Shown here: in pieces, positions 53,579 to 62,099 of the stretch
Position numbering within the stretch: position 1 is the stretch's first letter
Layout: each line of letters opens with the position of its first letter
Source of the DNA: Planctomycetaceae bacterium
Lineage (GTDB): Bacteria > Planctomycetota > Planctomycetia > Pirellulales > Pirellulaceae
Assembly: GCA_002709045.1 (NCBI GenBank)
Contig: PAPJ01000067.1
Coordinates: forward strand, 1 to 64,000
Direction: 5' to 3'
Length of the DNA: 64,000 bases
Notes under the pieces: model-generated
What the model was told of the DNA's origin: nothing
The model's database searches: none
The model's input: the letters and a program-made list of their open reading frames with translations, nothing else
Program-made: the position numbers and the translations under genes

Positions 53579-55075
53579 ATGTCTTATTTAAAGTGTGGGT
53601 ATGCACTGTTGTGTACCATGTTTTTATTAGTTTCACCATTAACAGGTTGGGCCGATGACGCTGTTCCTGAAGGTGACCAACAGGTGGAACTTGCTGAAGG
53701 AGAGTCGGGAAATATTTCGACCGAAGAAGTATATGAAGAGGGGGGACAGAGTCCAGAAGAATTGGATCCTGTTGCTCCCGACCAACAAATTATGCAGGAA
53801 CAAATTGATGCCGCTGCTTCGGCTGCACATAACGGTTGGATGCTGGTTTGTTGTGCTCTGGTACTCTTTATGACAGCCCCCGGTCTGGCTCTGTTCTACG
53901 GAGGTCTGGTGAGAAAGAAAAATATTGTCTCTGTATTGATGCAGTGTCTTTTCCTGATGGGGCTCATGACACTGGTCTGGGCAGTATGCGGTTATTCCTT
54001 CTCATTTGGTGGAGATGGTTCATCCCATCCATTTATTGGTAGTACGGAATACCTGTTGCTAGCCAATGTGGGGATGGAAAACGGGTCTTTGTCTTCCAAT
54101 GGAAGCATTACGAATTTATCCTTTGCGTTGTTTCAAGGGATGTTTTTTATCATTACGCCGGCACTGATTTGTGGTGCCTTTGCAGAACGAATGAAATTTA
54201 GCACGATGGCGGTGTTTTCTGTCATCTGGGGTATTATTGTTTATTGTCCGATTTGTCACTGGGTTTGGGATGGAGGAATCATCGGTCATGGTAAAGAAGC
54301 CTGGGCAGGTGGAGCGTTGGACTTCGCTGGTGGAACTGTGGTTCATATCAGTTCCGGAGTATCTGCCTTGGTAGCTTGTATACTGATTGGAAAACGAATG
54401 GGATTCGGTTCGGAACCAATGCCTCCTCATAACCTGACTTACACCGTTCTGGGAGCATCGATGCTCTGGGTGGGTTGGTTTGGATTTAATGCGGGGAGTC
54501 AGCTCGCTGCCGATGATGTTACGGTGAGTGCTTTTGCGGCGACTCATTTCTCAGCGGCAGCAGGTGTTGTTGGCTGGACCTTGTTTGAATGGGCGGTTCA
54601 TAAGAAACCAACAGCGCTCGGGGCTGCTTCCGGTGCGGTCGCTGGTTTGGTTTGCATCACGCCTGCCGCTGGGTTTGTACAACCGATGCCCGCGATTCTG
54701 ATGGGCTTCATTGCCGGTGGGTTATGTTTCTTCTCTGTGACAACACTCAAAAATAAGCTTGGTTATGACGACTCACTGGATGCTTTTGGTGTTCATGGTA
54801 TTGGTGGTACGATTGGTGCTGTTCTTACCGGAGTCTTTGCCACATCTCAGGTAAATACTGGTTTTGGCGATACCCTCGGTATTGTTGATGGTAACTATGA
54901 CCTGATTGTAGGACAGATCGTTGCTGTTCTGGTAACTGTTGTCTATGCCGGAGGTGTATCTTTTATCATCCTCAAGGTTTTAGATAAAACCATGGGATTA
55001 CGAGTTGATGAAGAAGCCGAAACTCGTGGTCTTGACCTCAGCGAACATGGTGAAGAAGGTTATATCTGGCTTTAA
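53579..55075 (+). CDS. amt: Ammonium transporter with an N-terminal extracytoplasmic extension
   Basis: This 498-residue Amt-family channel has eleven helices, with HNGWMLVCCALVLFMTAPGLALFYGG (shown by its ends, HNGWML and LFYGG) opening the core at about residue 85. The pore histidines are in GGTVVHISSGVSAL and DAFGVHGIGGTIGAVLTG. Before the core is a signal peptide (MSYLKCGYALLC) plus about 60 acidic residues (EGDQQVELAEGES and EVYEEGG), an extracytoplasmic extension. The frame also has a GTG three bases earlier, and GAGG fits either start. It moves ammonium and is blocked by PII; glnB follows directly. Confidence 0.94.
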   Translation: MSYLKCGYALLCTMFLLVSPLTGWADDAVPEGDQQVELAEGESGNISTEEVYEEGGQSPEELDPVAPDQQIMQEQIDAAASAAHNGWMLVCCALVLFMTAPGLALFYGGLVRKKNIVSVLMQCLFLMGLMTLVWAVCGYSFSFGGDGSSHPFIGSTEYLLLANVGMENGSLSSNGSITNLSFALFQGMFFIITPALICGAFAERMKFSTMAVFSVIWGIIVYCPICHWVWDGGIIGHGKEAWAGGALDFAGGTVVHISSGVSALVACILIGKRMGFGSEPMPPHNLTYTVLGASMLWVGWFGFNAGSQLAADDVTVSAFAATHFSAAAGVVGWTLFEWAVHKKPTALGAASGAVAGLVCITPAAGFVQPMPAILMGFIAGGLCFFSVTTLKNKLGYDDSLDAFGVHGIGGTIGAVLTGVFATSQVNTGFGDTLGIVDGNYDLIVGQIVAVLVTVVYAGGVSFIILKVLDKTMGLRVDEEAETRGLDLSEHGEEGYIWL

Positions 55076-55106
55076 GCCGGCTAGATGGGAATAATTATCA
55101 GAGAAT

Positions 55107-55143
55107 GTTTGGCGGAATTGGCCGCCAAACCTTTTCTGCTTTT
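55107..55143 (+). promoter_or_regulatory. Hairpin in the amt-glnB gap
   Basis: GTTTGGCGG (55107-55115) pairs with CCGCCAAAC (55122-55130) around a 6-base loop, and CTTTTCTGCTTTT follows. It has the form of a weak intrinsic terminator or attenuator, between the amt stop codon and the glnB ribosome site. It could set the amt to glnB ratio or mark a processing point. Confidence 0.6.
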
Positions 55144-55162
55144 CAAATACAGGAGAGCGAAC

Positions 55163-55501
55163 ATGAAGAAAGTGGAAGCTATCATCCGTACTCATAAACT
55201 GGACGATGTCAAATCCGCACTCGTGGATGCAGGTATCGAAGGAATGACCGTTGTGGAAGTACGGGGATTTGGGCGACAGAAAGGGCATACAGAGATGTAC
55301 CGTGGTACGGAGTATGCTGTTGATTTTGTCCCAAAAGCAAAGTTGGAAATTATTCTGGTCGATGAGAAACTTCAGGAGGCTATTGATGCTGTCCTGAAAG
55401 CTGCACAGACCGGTAATGTTGGAGATGGAAAAATCTTCGTCTCAGATATTGCTGAATCGATCCGTATTCGAACAGGTGAAATAGGAGACGAGGCTATTTA
55501 G
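55163..55501 (+). CDS. glnB: Nitrogen regulatory protein PII
   Basis: This 112-residue PII signal protein starts MKKVEAIIRTHKLDDVKSAL, with AGGAG eight bases before the ATG at 55163 (the frame is open to 55085, but that stretch contains the hairpin). The T-loop reads GFGRQKGHTEMYRGTEYAVDFVPK, split here as GFGRQKGHTEMYRG plus TEYAVDF, with the uridylylation Tyr51 present. The C-terminal IFVSDIAESIRIRTGE is standard. PII senses 2-oxoglutarate and ATP and blocks Amt. Its place directly after amt is the canonical GlnK arrangement. Confidence 0.96.
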   Translation: MKKVEAIIRTHKLDDVKSALVDAGIEGMTVVEVRGFGRQKGHTEMYRGTEYAVDFVPKAKLEIILVDEKLQEAIDAVLKAAQTGNVGDGKIFVSDIAESIRIRTGEIGDEAI

Positions 55502-55531
55502 GCAATTGCTGATGTATGGTGATTCATACGA

Positions 55532-55563
55532 GGGCCGGCAGTAGTTCTGCGGGCCCTTTTTTT
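55532..55563 (+). terminator. Intrinsic terminator after glnB
   Basis: GGGCC-GCAG arms (55532-55541) pair with CTGC-GGGCCC (55547-55556), with a short loop TAGTT, then seven T residues (55557-55563). The U-tract lies only on the plus-strand side, so it ends the amt-glnB transcript. Confidence 0.9.
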
Positions 55564-55567
55564 ATAC

Positions 55568-56527
55568 CTAAAAATCAATCAGCTTCAGAATCAGGTTTTC
55601 ATATTCGGGCCCGTAGCTATAGGCACGTTTAATATTCAAATCTAAGTCGAGTAGATTTTTACGGTACTTTGGAAATAACCCCACGTGTTTTCTATGAGGA
55701 ATACAGCTTGGTGGAATGGGGTAGTCACTACCATGAATAATTCGATTTGTAACTGACTCAGGTTCGGTTGCCAGCCTGCCACATGCATTGAGACGGACAA
55801 GACCTGCCATGACCGCGGTATCCCCGTAAAGGTTGTCATACTGGTGCATCATTTCTATGAAGTGGGGATAGTAATCTTCCTTATCCCAGAAGGCACATGT
55901 TCCACAGTGTGCCGCAATGATATTTCCCCCCTGATCTAAAGCTCGTGACAGCTTTTTGGGATCGGTAAATTTTTGAGAAACCACTTTGCAGGAATGTTCA
56001 TAACCGGTATGGAAGATCAGTGTGATTCCGATTTCCGCTGCATGCCGATAGAATTCTTCAAACTCAGGTAGATCAGGGCTAACACCCTGAATGGCAGTAT
56101 GAATTTTTACCAACTTACAACCAGCTTTACGAACCCGATCCAATTCGTGGATCGCATCAATACGCATCGGATTGATGCTAGTACAGGGGATGATTTTTTC
56201 CGAACGTTTTGCTAATTCCAAAACATAATCGTTAGAGACATAAAAATGCGTTTGTTCGTAATCAATTTCTTTACCATTTTTGTAGATGGCGTCCTGAGCG
56301 AATAACACGATGTAATTCAACTCGGTTGATTCCAGGTCTCTGAACAGGCGGTTGTAGATCTTTTCTGAAACACTATTCCCACGTTCTTTTTTGATTCCAG
56401 AAAGTCGCAGTAGAAGTTTTGAGATTATTGATTTTTGAGTGCGCCGTGAGAGAAAACCTTCGGTAGGATTTTCGCCCCAGCAGAAAATATGAGTGTGCCC
56501 ATCGACACTAAGGTTTGAATAATCCAT
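55568..56527 (-). CDS. Amidohydrolase-family metal-dependent hydrolase
   Basis: This amidohydrolase has about 319 residues (the frame runs to a TTG at 56545, overlapping the previous gene by 14 bases; I prefer the ATG at 56527). The metal motifs are VDGHTHIF near the N-terminus, LVKIHTAIQG, IFHTGYEHS, IAAHCGTCAFW and IHGSDYPIPP at the C-terminus. The pattern fits the TIM-barrel amidohydrolase_2/TatD-like families. The substrate is unknown. It immediately follows the acyltransferase-YiiX fusion on the same strand and may be coupled to it. Confidence 0.83.
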   Translation of the reverse strand: MDYSNLSVDGHTHIFCWGENPTEGFLSRRTQKSIISKLLLRLSGIKKERGNSVSEKIYNRLFRDLESTELNYIVLFAQDAIYKNGKEIDYEQTHFYVSNDYVLELAKRSEKIIPCTSINPMRIDAIHELDRVRKAGCKLVKIHTAIQGVSPDLPEFEEFYRHAAEIGITLIFHTGYEHSCKVVSQKFTDPKKLSRALDQGGNIIAAHCGTCAFWDKEDYYPHFIEMMHQYDNLYGDTAVMAGLVRLNACGRLATEPESVTNRIIHGSDYPIPPSCIPHRKHVGLFPKYRKNLLDLDLNIKRAYSYGPEYENLILKLIDF

Positions 56528-56531
56528 GAAA

Positions 56532-59500
56532 TTAAGAGTTTTCAACAGGAAGGCTAGGCTGGGAAAAATCCTGAACTACGGAAGTCCTACGCAGATAAAA
56601 CACAAATTTTGCAATGGCATAGCAAAAAGCGGTAATGACCGAGAGATAAAATAGATAGAGGACTTGCTTACTTACCAGTGCAGTAAGACCGTGCTTCTTG
56701 TATTCCATCACAAAGGTAATACTTGAGCGTTTGAGTGTGTCTTTGAATTTTTCAAAATCCTCACCGGAATAGTCCCCATTATATTTCAAAACATTAGCCG
56801 TTTGATTAATGCGATCGTGATCTAACCAGGCCACCAGTTCGTATTGGGACCGGTCAGCCTCAACATCTTCGACGAATTGTATAGCCAGTTGATGAGCTGG
56901 TAAGGTTCGTCTACCCATCAGAGTGACAATCGGGAAATTGAGCGTTGCCTCGTCACTGTTTCCACCATAACAACGGTATACAACTTCGGTACATACGAGT
57001 GTATTAGGGGTATCAAAATCAAAATTAAAGTCATAAGGACGGTTTAGATAGAAGAAAGCTCTAGCAATGGCTTGAGCTCTTTCCTTGGGCTCCATCTTTT
57101 TTTCTTTTGGGCCTTTTGGGCGCAGGGCGAAGACAGAGGAAGCCTGACCAACGCTGTGTTCTATGGTGTTGTGAATGACGCCCTCACTGACCGCTTCGAT
57201 AATTTGCTTTTCGTTTAGTTTCTTGATGAGCTCTGCCATTTTTTGATCCGGGGGGTTCTCGCTATCTACTAATTCGAGTACCTCGATGAGTTCCCGCATT
57301 TTTTCAACATGTGCCTTACTATTCTTTTGAGCTTGATTGGTACCGGTTTGATTATTGCGGGCTTCACGTTCGACGAGCACTTTAAGCTCGTCAATTATGT
57401 ATTTTTTGAAGTCCTTGTCGTCTTCTTTTTCCCAATCCTGAAGTGTGCCCACATAAAGTGCTCCATGAGGCCAATAACCAGGAAGGAAAGCATTGGAGGA
57501 ATACCAGTCCCGTCGCTCGATAAGAATATCCCCAGGTTTTAATTCGTCATGAAATTCCTTAACTTTGTCCTCAGCGATATGGTGTTCACTAATGTCTTTC
57601 GTGTCCTTAATACGAAAGTCTCCGATTTCAGTCGCTACGAATTGTTGAATTTGGAGATAAGTATTTACTCCCTTGCTGACTGCTTGACTAATAGCCGATC
57701 GGACATTGCTGTGGAGAGGATCCGTAATTTCGGAGTCGATTTTTTCGGCTTCGTCAATCAAATTCACCAACTTCGTTGAATGAGGTGAATCATCGGCTCC
57801 CTGTCCGTTGAGGGTTTGCTTGTGTTTTTCTCGTATTGTGGCGATGTAGGTTTGATAAATGTCGGCATTAAGCTCTTCATTGACCCGACGAACGAGTCCT
57901 TCAGGAATCCCATAGGTAGCATCGGGCTGATTGAGATATTTAGTCAGCTTCTTATCTTTCAGATATGTTGTTGCAAACCGCAATGACATCTGATGCCGCA
58001 GGAGCATGGCCGCTGTGGACAACTGTAATAATCGTTTTCTAGATACATTGGAAAGATGGCTTTGGAGATTTTCGCGATCAGGGTTATAAATGATCCCAAT
58101 TTTGAGTAGGTCATCACGGGCCTGATAGAAGTTATGCAACAAAGTACTGACCATTTGGCGGCTTTTTTGGTTCTCGAATTGGAACTTACCGACTTGGTAT
58201 TCATTGAGCAGGTCAATGCTAGCTTCATGCGTCTCTTTGGCTTTTTCACCAATGCGCAAGACGGTTAATTCCGCCTGGGTTACCGTTGCTTCATTCAATT
58301 CCACTTCTTCGGTTCTAAACATTTCCATATCCCCTTTAATTTCAGGGCGGAAGTAAATGTTTAACAGCATATAAAAAACAAAAGCAACGGAAAGTAAAAC
58401 GAGAGAACTAAGCGTGGAAGCAAAAAGCATGACTATCGGTTTGATCGAGGGTGGATTAGGTCTGGGGACTAAATCCGCATACCGTTCGGCATACTGTACG
58501 AGCGTTCCTCTAATATCCAACAGTTCCTCCCGAAGTTGTTGGAGCATACCTTTCTTCAGGCTGGCTCTTACTTGATGCCCTAGATGGACCATTGTTTTGA
58601 CACAGTATGGCCAATACTTTAGTGAAATTGTTCCCGATAAGAGAAGCAAAAAATTTGTAACAGGCATTAGAACCCATTGTTGAGTTTCTATCCTGATCGT
58701 ATTGGCAATTAAAGCATACCAAAGCAGGTAGATTGGTAAGCCAACACCGATTCGTGTCAGGGCAGTTGTCTTTTGACCTTCGTCCTGTACTTTAGTGGCG
58801 ATGCTTCTTGTGATCACAAAGGGCACTATATTTCCCAGTGTTCCCACCAGAGCAGGGACGAACCAGAGGATCAGGTGAATCAATTTCCAGCAAATCGTAA
58901 AGGTGGTTCTTATTGTGTTGCGTTGTAGAATAGGGTCGTCAATAATCAGCCCTGCGGATTTAACTTTGTGATGGTACTGCTGGATCCGAGAGACGATTTG
59001 CGTGCCTGTTTCAGGTTCTTTCTGATAGAAGTAATTCAGTGCATCGGCGATACGCTTGCGACGCATCAGTTTTGGCACCTTTAAAGAAGCTTTGTGCTTC
59101 GAGTGTTCAACCAGCGTTTCTAATTGATCAAGCAGAGAATCCCATTCTGCATTGTCCAGATGTACTATTACTGACTTAAGCTTGGCCTCGATTTGCTGAG
59201 TAAGCTTACGTCTGAGAACTTTGTCCTCCGTAAGTGGCTTTGTTTCATCTGATTGATTTTCCGCTACGAATTCGTCCAGTTGGATCGGCTTGCCAACATT
59301 GATCCAAACCCTGCTTCCCAATCTCTCTTTTGTTTCATAGTTAATGCCAAGTGGAATAATGATCAGATTATCGACTTCCGCTGCAAAAGCCCCCAACGCG
59401 ATTCTGGATGCACCTCCACGTACCAGCCCGAGTTGTCGCAGATCAGTCGAGACGCCTTCGGGGAAGATTCCCATGGCTCGACCTGATTTCAACCCTTTAA

Positions 59501-59837
59501 CAACACGCTCTAAACTCTTTTGATTTTTTTTGACCTGCCTTGAATCATCACGCCCTCGATAGGCGGGGACCATTCCCAGGGCATACATGATTGAACCAAG
59601 AATGGGGGTCTTGAATAAGGGAGCCTTGGCCATAAAGCTTACAGGGCGCTTGGCTGTAATCCCGATCAGCACGGGATCGATCAGTGAGTTGGGATGATTG
59701 GCACAAAAAAGGATTGGCCCTTCAGAAGGAATCCGTTCGGCGCCCGTGATTTGAATCTTGGGATAGTACTTTTTTATTAACGAGTGCGTAAATTTACGAA
59801 GTACTTTTCCAAAGATAATTCCTAGATTGATCAACAT
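56532..59837 (-). CDS. Glycerophospholipid acyltransferase fused to a YiiX-like cysteine hydrolase domain
   Basis: This 1101-residue protein has three parts (numbered from ATG 59837). Residues ~20-240 form a PlsC/GPAT-type acyltransferase with FCANHPNSLIDP (His48) and GIFPEGVSTD. Helices at about 310-410 and 465-495 make a membrane region, followed by a helical stretch (~500-750). Residues ~765-1005 form a permuted NlpC/P60-like (YiiX) domain: KPGDILIERR, WPHGALYVG (His791) and NTLVCTEVVYRC (Cys949). A final helix (VLYLFYLSVITAFCYA) follows. The frame is open to 59969, but that start would leave little room for the divergent promoter. An acyl-transfer or lipid-remodelling role is inferred. 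Confidence 0.85.
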   Translation of the reverse strand: MLINLGIIFGKVLRKFTHSLIKKYYPKIQITGAERIPSEGPILFCANHPNSLIDPVLIGITAKRPVSFMAKAPLFKTPILGSIMYALGMVPAYRGRDDSRQVKKNQKSLERVVKGLKSGRAMGIFPEGVSTDLRQLGLVRGGASRIALGAFAAEVDNLIIIPLGINYETKERLGSRVWINVGKPIQLDEFVAENQSDETKPLTEDKVLRRKLTQQIEAKLKSVIVHLDNAEWDSLLDQLETLVEHSKHKASLKVPKLMRRKRIADALNYFYQKEPETGTQIVSRIQQYHHKVKSAGLIIDDPILQRNTIRTTFTICWKLIHLILWFVPALVGTLGNIVPFVITRSIATKVQDEGQKTTALTRIGVGLPIYLLWYALIANTIRIETQQWVLMPVTNFLLLLSGTISLKYWPYCVKTMVHLGHQVRASLKKGMLQQLREELLDIRGTLVQYAERYADLVPRPNPPSIKPIVMLFASTLSSLVLLSVAFVFYMLLNIYFRPEIKGDMEMFRTEEVELNEATVTQAELTVLRIGEKAKETHEASIDLLNEYQVGKFQFENQKSRQMVSTLLHNFYQARDDLLKIGIIYNPDRENLQSHLSNVSRKRLLQLSTAAMLLRHQMSLRFATTYLKDKKLTKYLNQPDATYGIPEGLVRRVNEELNADIYQTYIATIREKHKQTLNGQGADDSPHSTKLVNLIDEAEKIDSEITDPLHSNVRSAISQAVSKGVNTYLQIQQFVATEIGDFRIKDTKDISEHHIAEDKVKEFHDELKPGDILIERRDWYSSNAFLPGYWPHGALYVGTLQDWEKEDDKDFKKYIIDELKVLVEREARNNQTGTNQAQKNSKAHVEKMRELIEVLELVDSENPPDQKMAELIKKLNEKQIIEAVSEGVIHNTIEHSVGQASSVFALRPKGPKEKKMEPKERAQAIARAFFYLNRPYDFNFDFDTPNTLVCTEVVYRCYGGNSDEATLNFPIVTLMGRRTLPAHQLAIQFVEDVEADRSQYELVAWLDHDRINQTANVLKYNGDYSGEDFEKFKDTLKRSSITFVMEYKKHGLTALVSKQVLYLFYLSVITAFCYAIAKFVFYLRRTSVVQDFSQPSLPVENS

Positions 59838-60001
59838 AATTCTTCTGGTAAATTCGTACCGAGCTTTAGTGAAACAATTTTGTCTGCTTCTTATAATATC
59901 CCTGTTATATTCACTCTTTGCTGCAAAAAAATTGTCATGCACTGCAGAAAAAAGTTGTTTGTCCTTCATTGTCCACTAACTTTCAGGTGAAAGAAATCAA
60001 T

Positions 60002-60877
60002 ATGCGTCTATCCTCCTCGATATTTATATTCATGGCACTGTTTTCGTTAAACGCTTTAGCAGTTGAAAAGCCGATTAAAGTTTGGCCTGCTATTGCTCCC
60101 GGAGAGAAGGGTGATATTGGTGAAGAAACGGCTACGCCAAGTAAGCCTGGTCAAAAACAGGTGTTGAGAATTTCAAATGTTTCGGTTCCCACATTACAGT
60201 TCTATCCGGCCAGCAGTAATAATACCGGAACAACGGTAGTTGTTTGTCCCGGCGGTGGATATAACATTCTGGCCTGGGATTTAGAAGGTACTGAAGTTTG
60301 CGAGTGGCTTAATTCCCTGGGCGTGAATGCGGTGTTACTTAAATATCGAGTTCCGCGCCGAAAAGGATTGCCTCCATATCATGCTCCGTTACAGGATGCA
60401 CAACGTACGATGAGTTTTGTTCGGGCTCATGCAAAACAGTGGAAGATCCATCCTGATCGCATTGGTATTTTAGGTTTCTCCGCAGGTGGTAACTTAGCAG
60501 CCATGACTTCGATGCATTTTGAAAAACGTAACTATCAGGCTATCGATGAGATTGATGAGTTTAGTAGTCGACCCGACTTTGCTATCCTTATTTACCCGGC
60601 TTACCTAACAACCGCTGCCGGTGAGCTTGTGCCGGAGGCCAATGTAACCAAACAAACTCCACCGATGTTTATGCAGCATGCCTACAATGACGGAGTAACA
60701 CCGGAAAGCAGCGTTCAGCTTTGGCTGGCTTTGAAACGAATTGGCGTACTGGCAGAGATGCATATTACCGAAACAGGCGGGCACGGTTATGGTCTGCGAG
60801 TGACAGATTCAAATAGTCATCGCTGGCCTGCACGTTGTGAAGAGTGGATGCGAGAGCGTGGGTTGTTGAGTAAATAA
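60002..60877 (+). CDS. Exported alpha/beta-hydrolase esterase
   Basis: This 291-residue secreted esterase has a signal peptide (MRLSSSIFIFMALF, cleavage after ALAVE). The ATG at 60002 has GGTGAAAG upstream; the frame is open to 59918. Features are CPGGGYNILAWD (oxyanion), VLLKYRVPRRKG, the nucleophile elbow LGFSAGGNLAAM and the C-terminal GGHGYGLR with the catalytic His. This resembles the BD-FAE/acetylxylan esterase-like group frequent in Planctomycetes. The natural substrate is probably an acetylated polysaccharide or lipid ester. The next gene begins one base after its stop codon. Confidence 0.86.
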   Translation: MRLSSSIFIFMALFSLNALAVEKPIKVWPAIAPGEKGDIGEETATPSKPGQKQVLRISNVSVPTLQFYPASSNNTGTTVVVCPGGGYNILAWDLEGTEVCEWLNSLGVNAVLLKYRVPRRKGLPPYHAPLQDAQRTMSFVRAHAKQWKIHPDRIGILGFSAGGNLAAMTSMHFEKRNYQAIDEIDEFSSRPDFAILIYPAYLTTAAGELVPEANVTKQTPPMFMQHAYNDGVTPESSVQLWLALKRIGVLAEMHITETGGHGYGLRVTDSNSHRWPARCEEWMRERGLLSK

Positions 60878-60878
60878 T

Positions 60879-62099
60879 ATGACTAAAACAGTTCTCTTAA
60901 TTGGTGCCTTTGATTCAAAAGGGCCCGAATATGCCTTTGTGCGTGATGTTGTTTTAGCCAACGGATTAGAGGTGCTCACAGTCAACACCGGTGTATTGGG
61001 CACCACGAGCTTGTTTCCGGTTGATGTTGAAGCAACGGAGGTTGCTGAAGCTGCAGGAATCTCGCTGGAACAAATCCGGAAAACGGGTGACCGTGGGCAG
61101 GCAATGGTTGTTATGGCTCAGGGTGCCGAAGCGATGGCAGGTAAGATGTATGCGGATGGTCGCTTTGATGCCATATTCGGAATGGGAGGATCTGGCGGAT
61201 CGACCATGGTGACCGCCGCCATGCGTTGTCTGCCGCTGGGTGTCCCCAAGGTTTGTGTTTGTACAGTTGCCAGCGGAGATACATCGAATTACGTAGGAAC
61301 GAGTGATATTATTCTGTTCCCTTCTGCTACGGATGTGTCAGGTGTCAACAGGATCAGCCGCGTCACCTACACTCGAGCGATTGGCGCAGTGATCGGAATG
61401 TTGCAAACAGAAGTTTCGCCAGCCATTGACGACCGACCGATCGTGGCCGCCAGTATGTTCGGCAATACAACAACGTGTGTTGATGCCTGTCGGGATCTAC
61501 TTGAGGCTGCAGGATATGAAGTGCTTGTCTTTCATGCCGTTGGAACGGGTGGCCAAACCATGGAGTCGTTAATTGATCAGGGATTGATTGATGCCTGTCT
61601 CGATATCACGACGACTGAGTGGGCAGATGAACTTTGCGGTGGTGTTTTCAGTGCCGGTCCCACACGTCTTGAGGCAGCAGGTCGCGCGGGTATACCTCAT
61701 TTAATCGTGCCGGGCTGTGTTGATATGGTGAATTTCAATGCCCCTGATACGGTTCCTCAGCAGTTCCTTGATGATGGTAGATTGTTTTACCACTGGAATA
61801 CGTCTGTCACATTGATGAGAACTAATTTGGAAGAAAATCGTCAGCTTGGAAAAATCTTTGCTGATAAAGCTAATCAGGCCAGTGGTCCCATTGCATTTTT
61901 GTTACCACTTGGCGGGATTTCGATTCTTGATAGTGATGGAGAGCTTTTCTGTGACAGAGAGGCTGACAAAGCATTATTTGATGCGATTAAAGAAAATGTA
62001 AATGCTGATATTCCGATACACGAAATGGAAGCCAATATTAACGCCCCGGATTTTTCAGCCAGGGCGGTCGAACTTCTTTTGGAAATGACACGACGATGA
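60879..62099 (+). CDS. Tm-1-like ATP-binding protein (UPF0261)
   Basis: This 406-residue protein of the Tm-1/UPF0261 family starts KTVLLIGAFDSKGPEYAFVRD, the family's usual opening. It has GMGGSGGSTMVTAAM, GTSDIILFPSATDVSGVNRI, SMFGNTTTCVDACRDLL and FHAVGTGGQTMESL, typical of the two Rossmann-like domains. The plant Tm-1 protein binds ATP and inhibits viral replication; bacterial homologues have no established function. It starts one base after the esterase stop and overlaps the next gene by four bases (ATGA), so the pair is translationally coupled. The two families are fused in fungi. Confidence 0.88.
   Translation: MTKTVLLIGAFDSKGPEYAFVRDVVLANGLEVLTVNTGVLGTTSLFPVDVEATEVAEAAGISLEQIRKTGDRGQAMVVMAQGAEAMAGKMYADGRFDAIFGMGGSGGSTMVTAAMRCLPLGVPKVCVCTVASGDTSNYVGTSDIILFPSATDVSGVNRISRVTYTRAIGAVIGMLQTEVSPAIDDRPIVAASMFGNTTTCVDACRDLLEAAGYEVLVFHAVGTGGQTMESLIDQGLIDACLDITTTEWADELCGGVFSAGPTRLEAAGRAGIPHLIVPGCVDMVNFNAPDTVPQQFLDDGRLFYHWNTSVTLMRTNLEENRQLGKIFADKANQASGPIAFLLPLGGISILDSDGELFCDREADKALFDAIKENVNADIPIHEMEANINAPDFSARAVELLLEMTRR

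Noticed and set aside
60879..62099. Antiviral defence role, by analogy with plant Tm-1
   Set aside because: The bacterial family is widespread and linked to a metabolic TIM-barrel partner; there are no defence genes around it.
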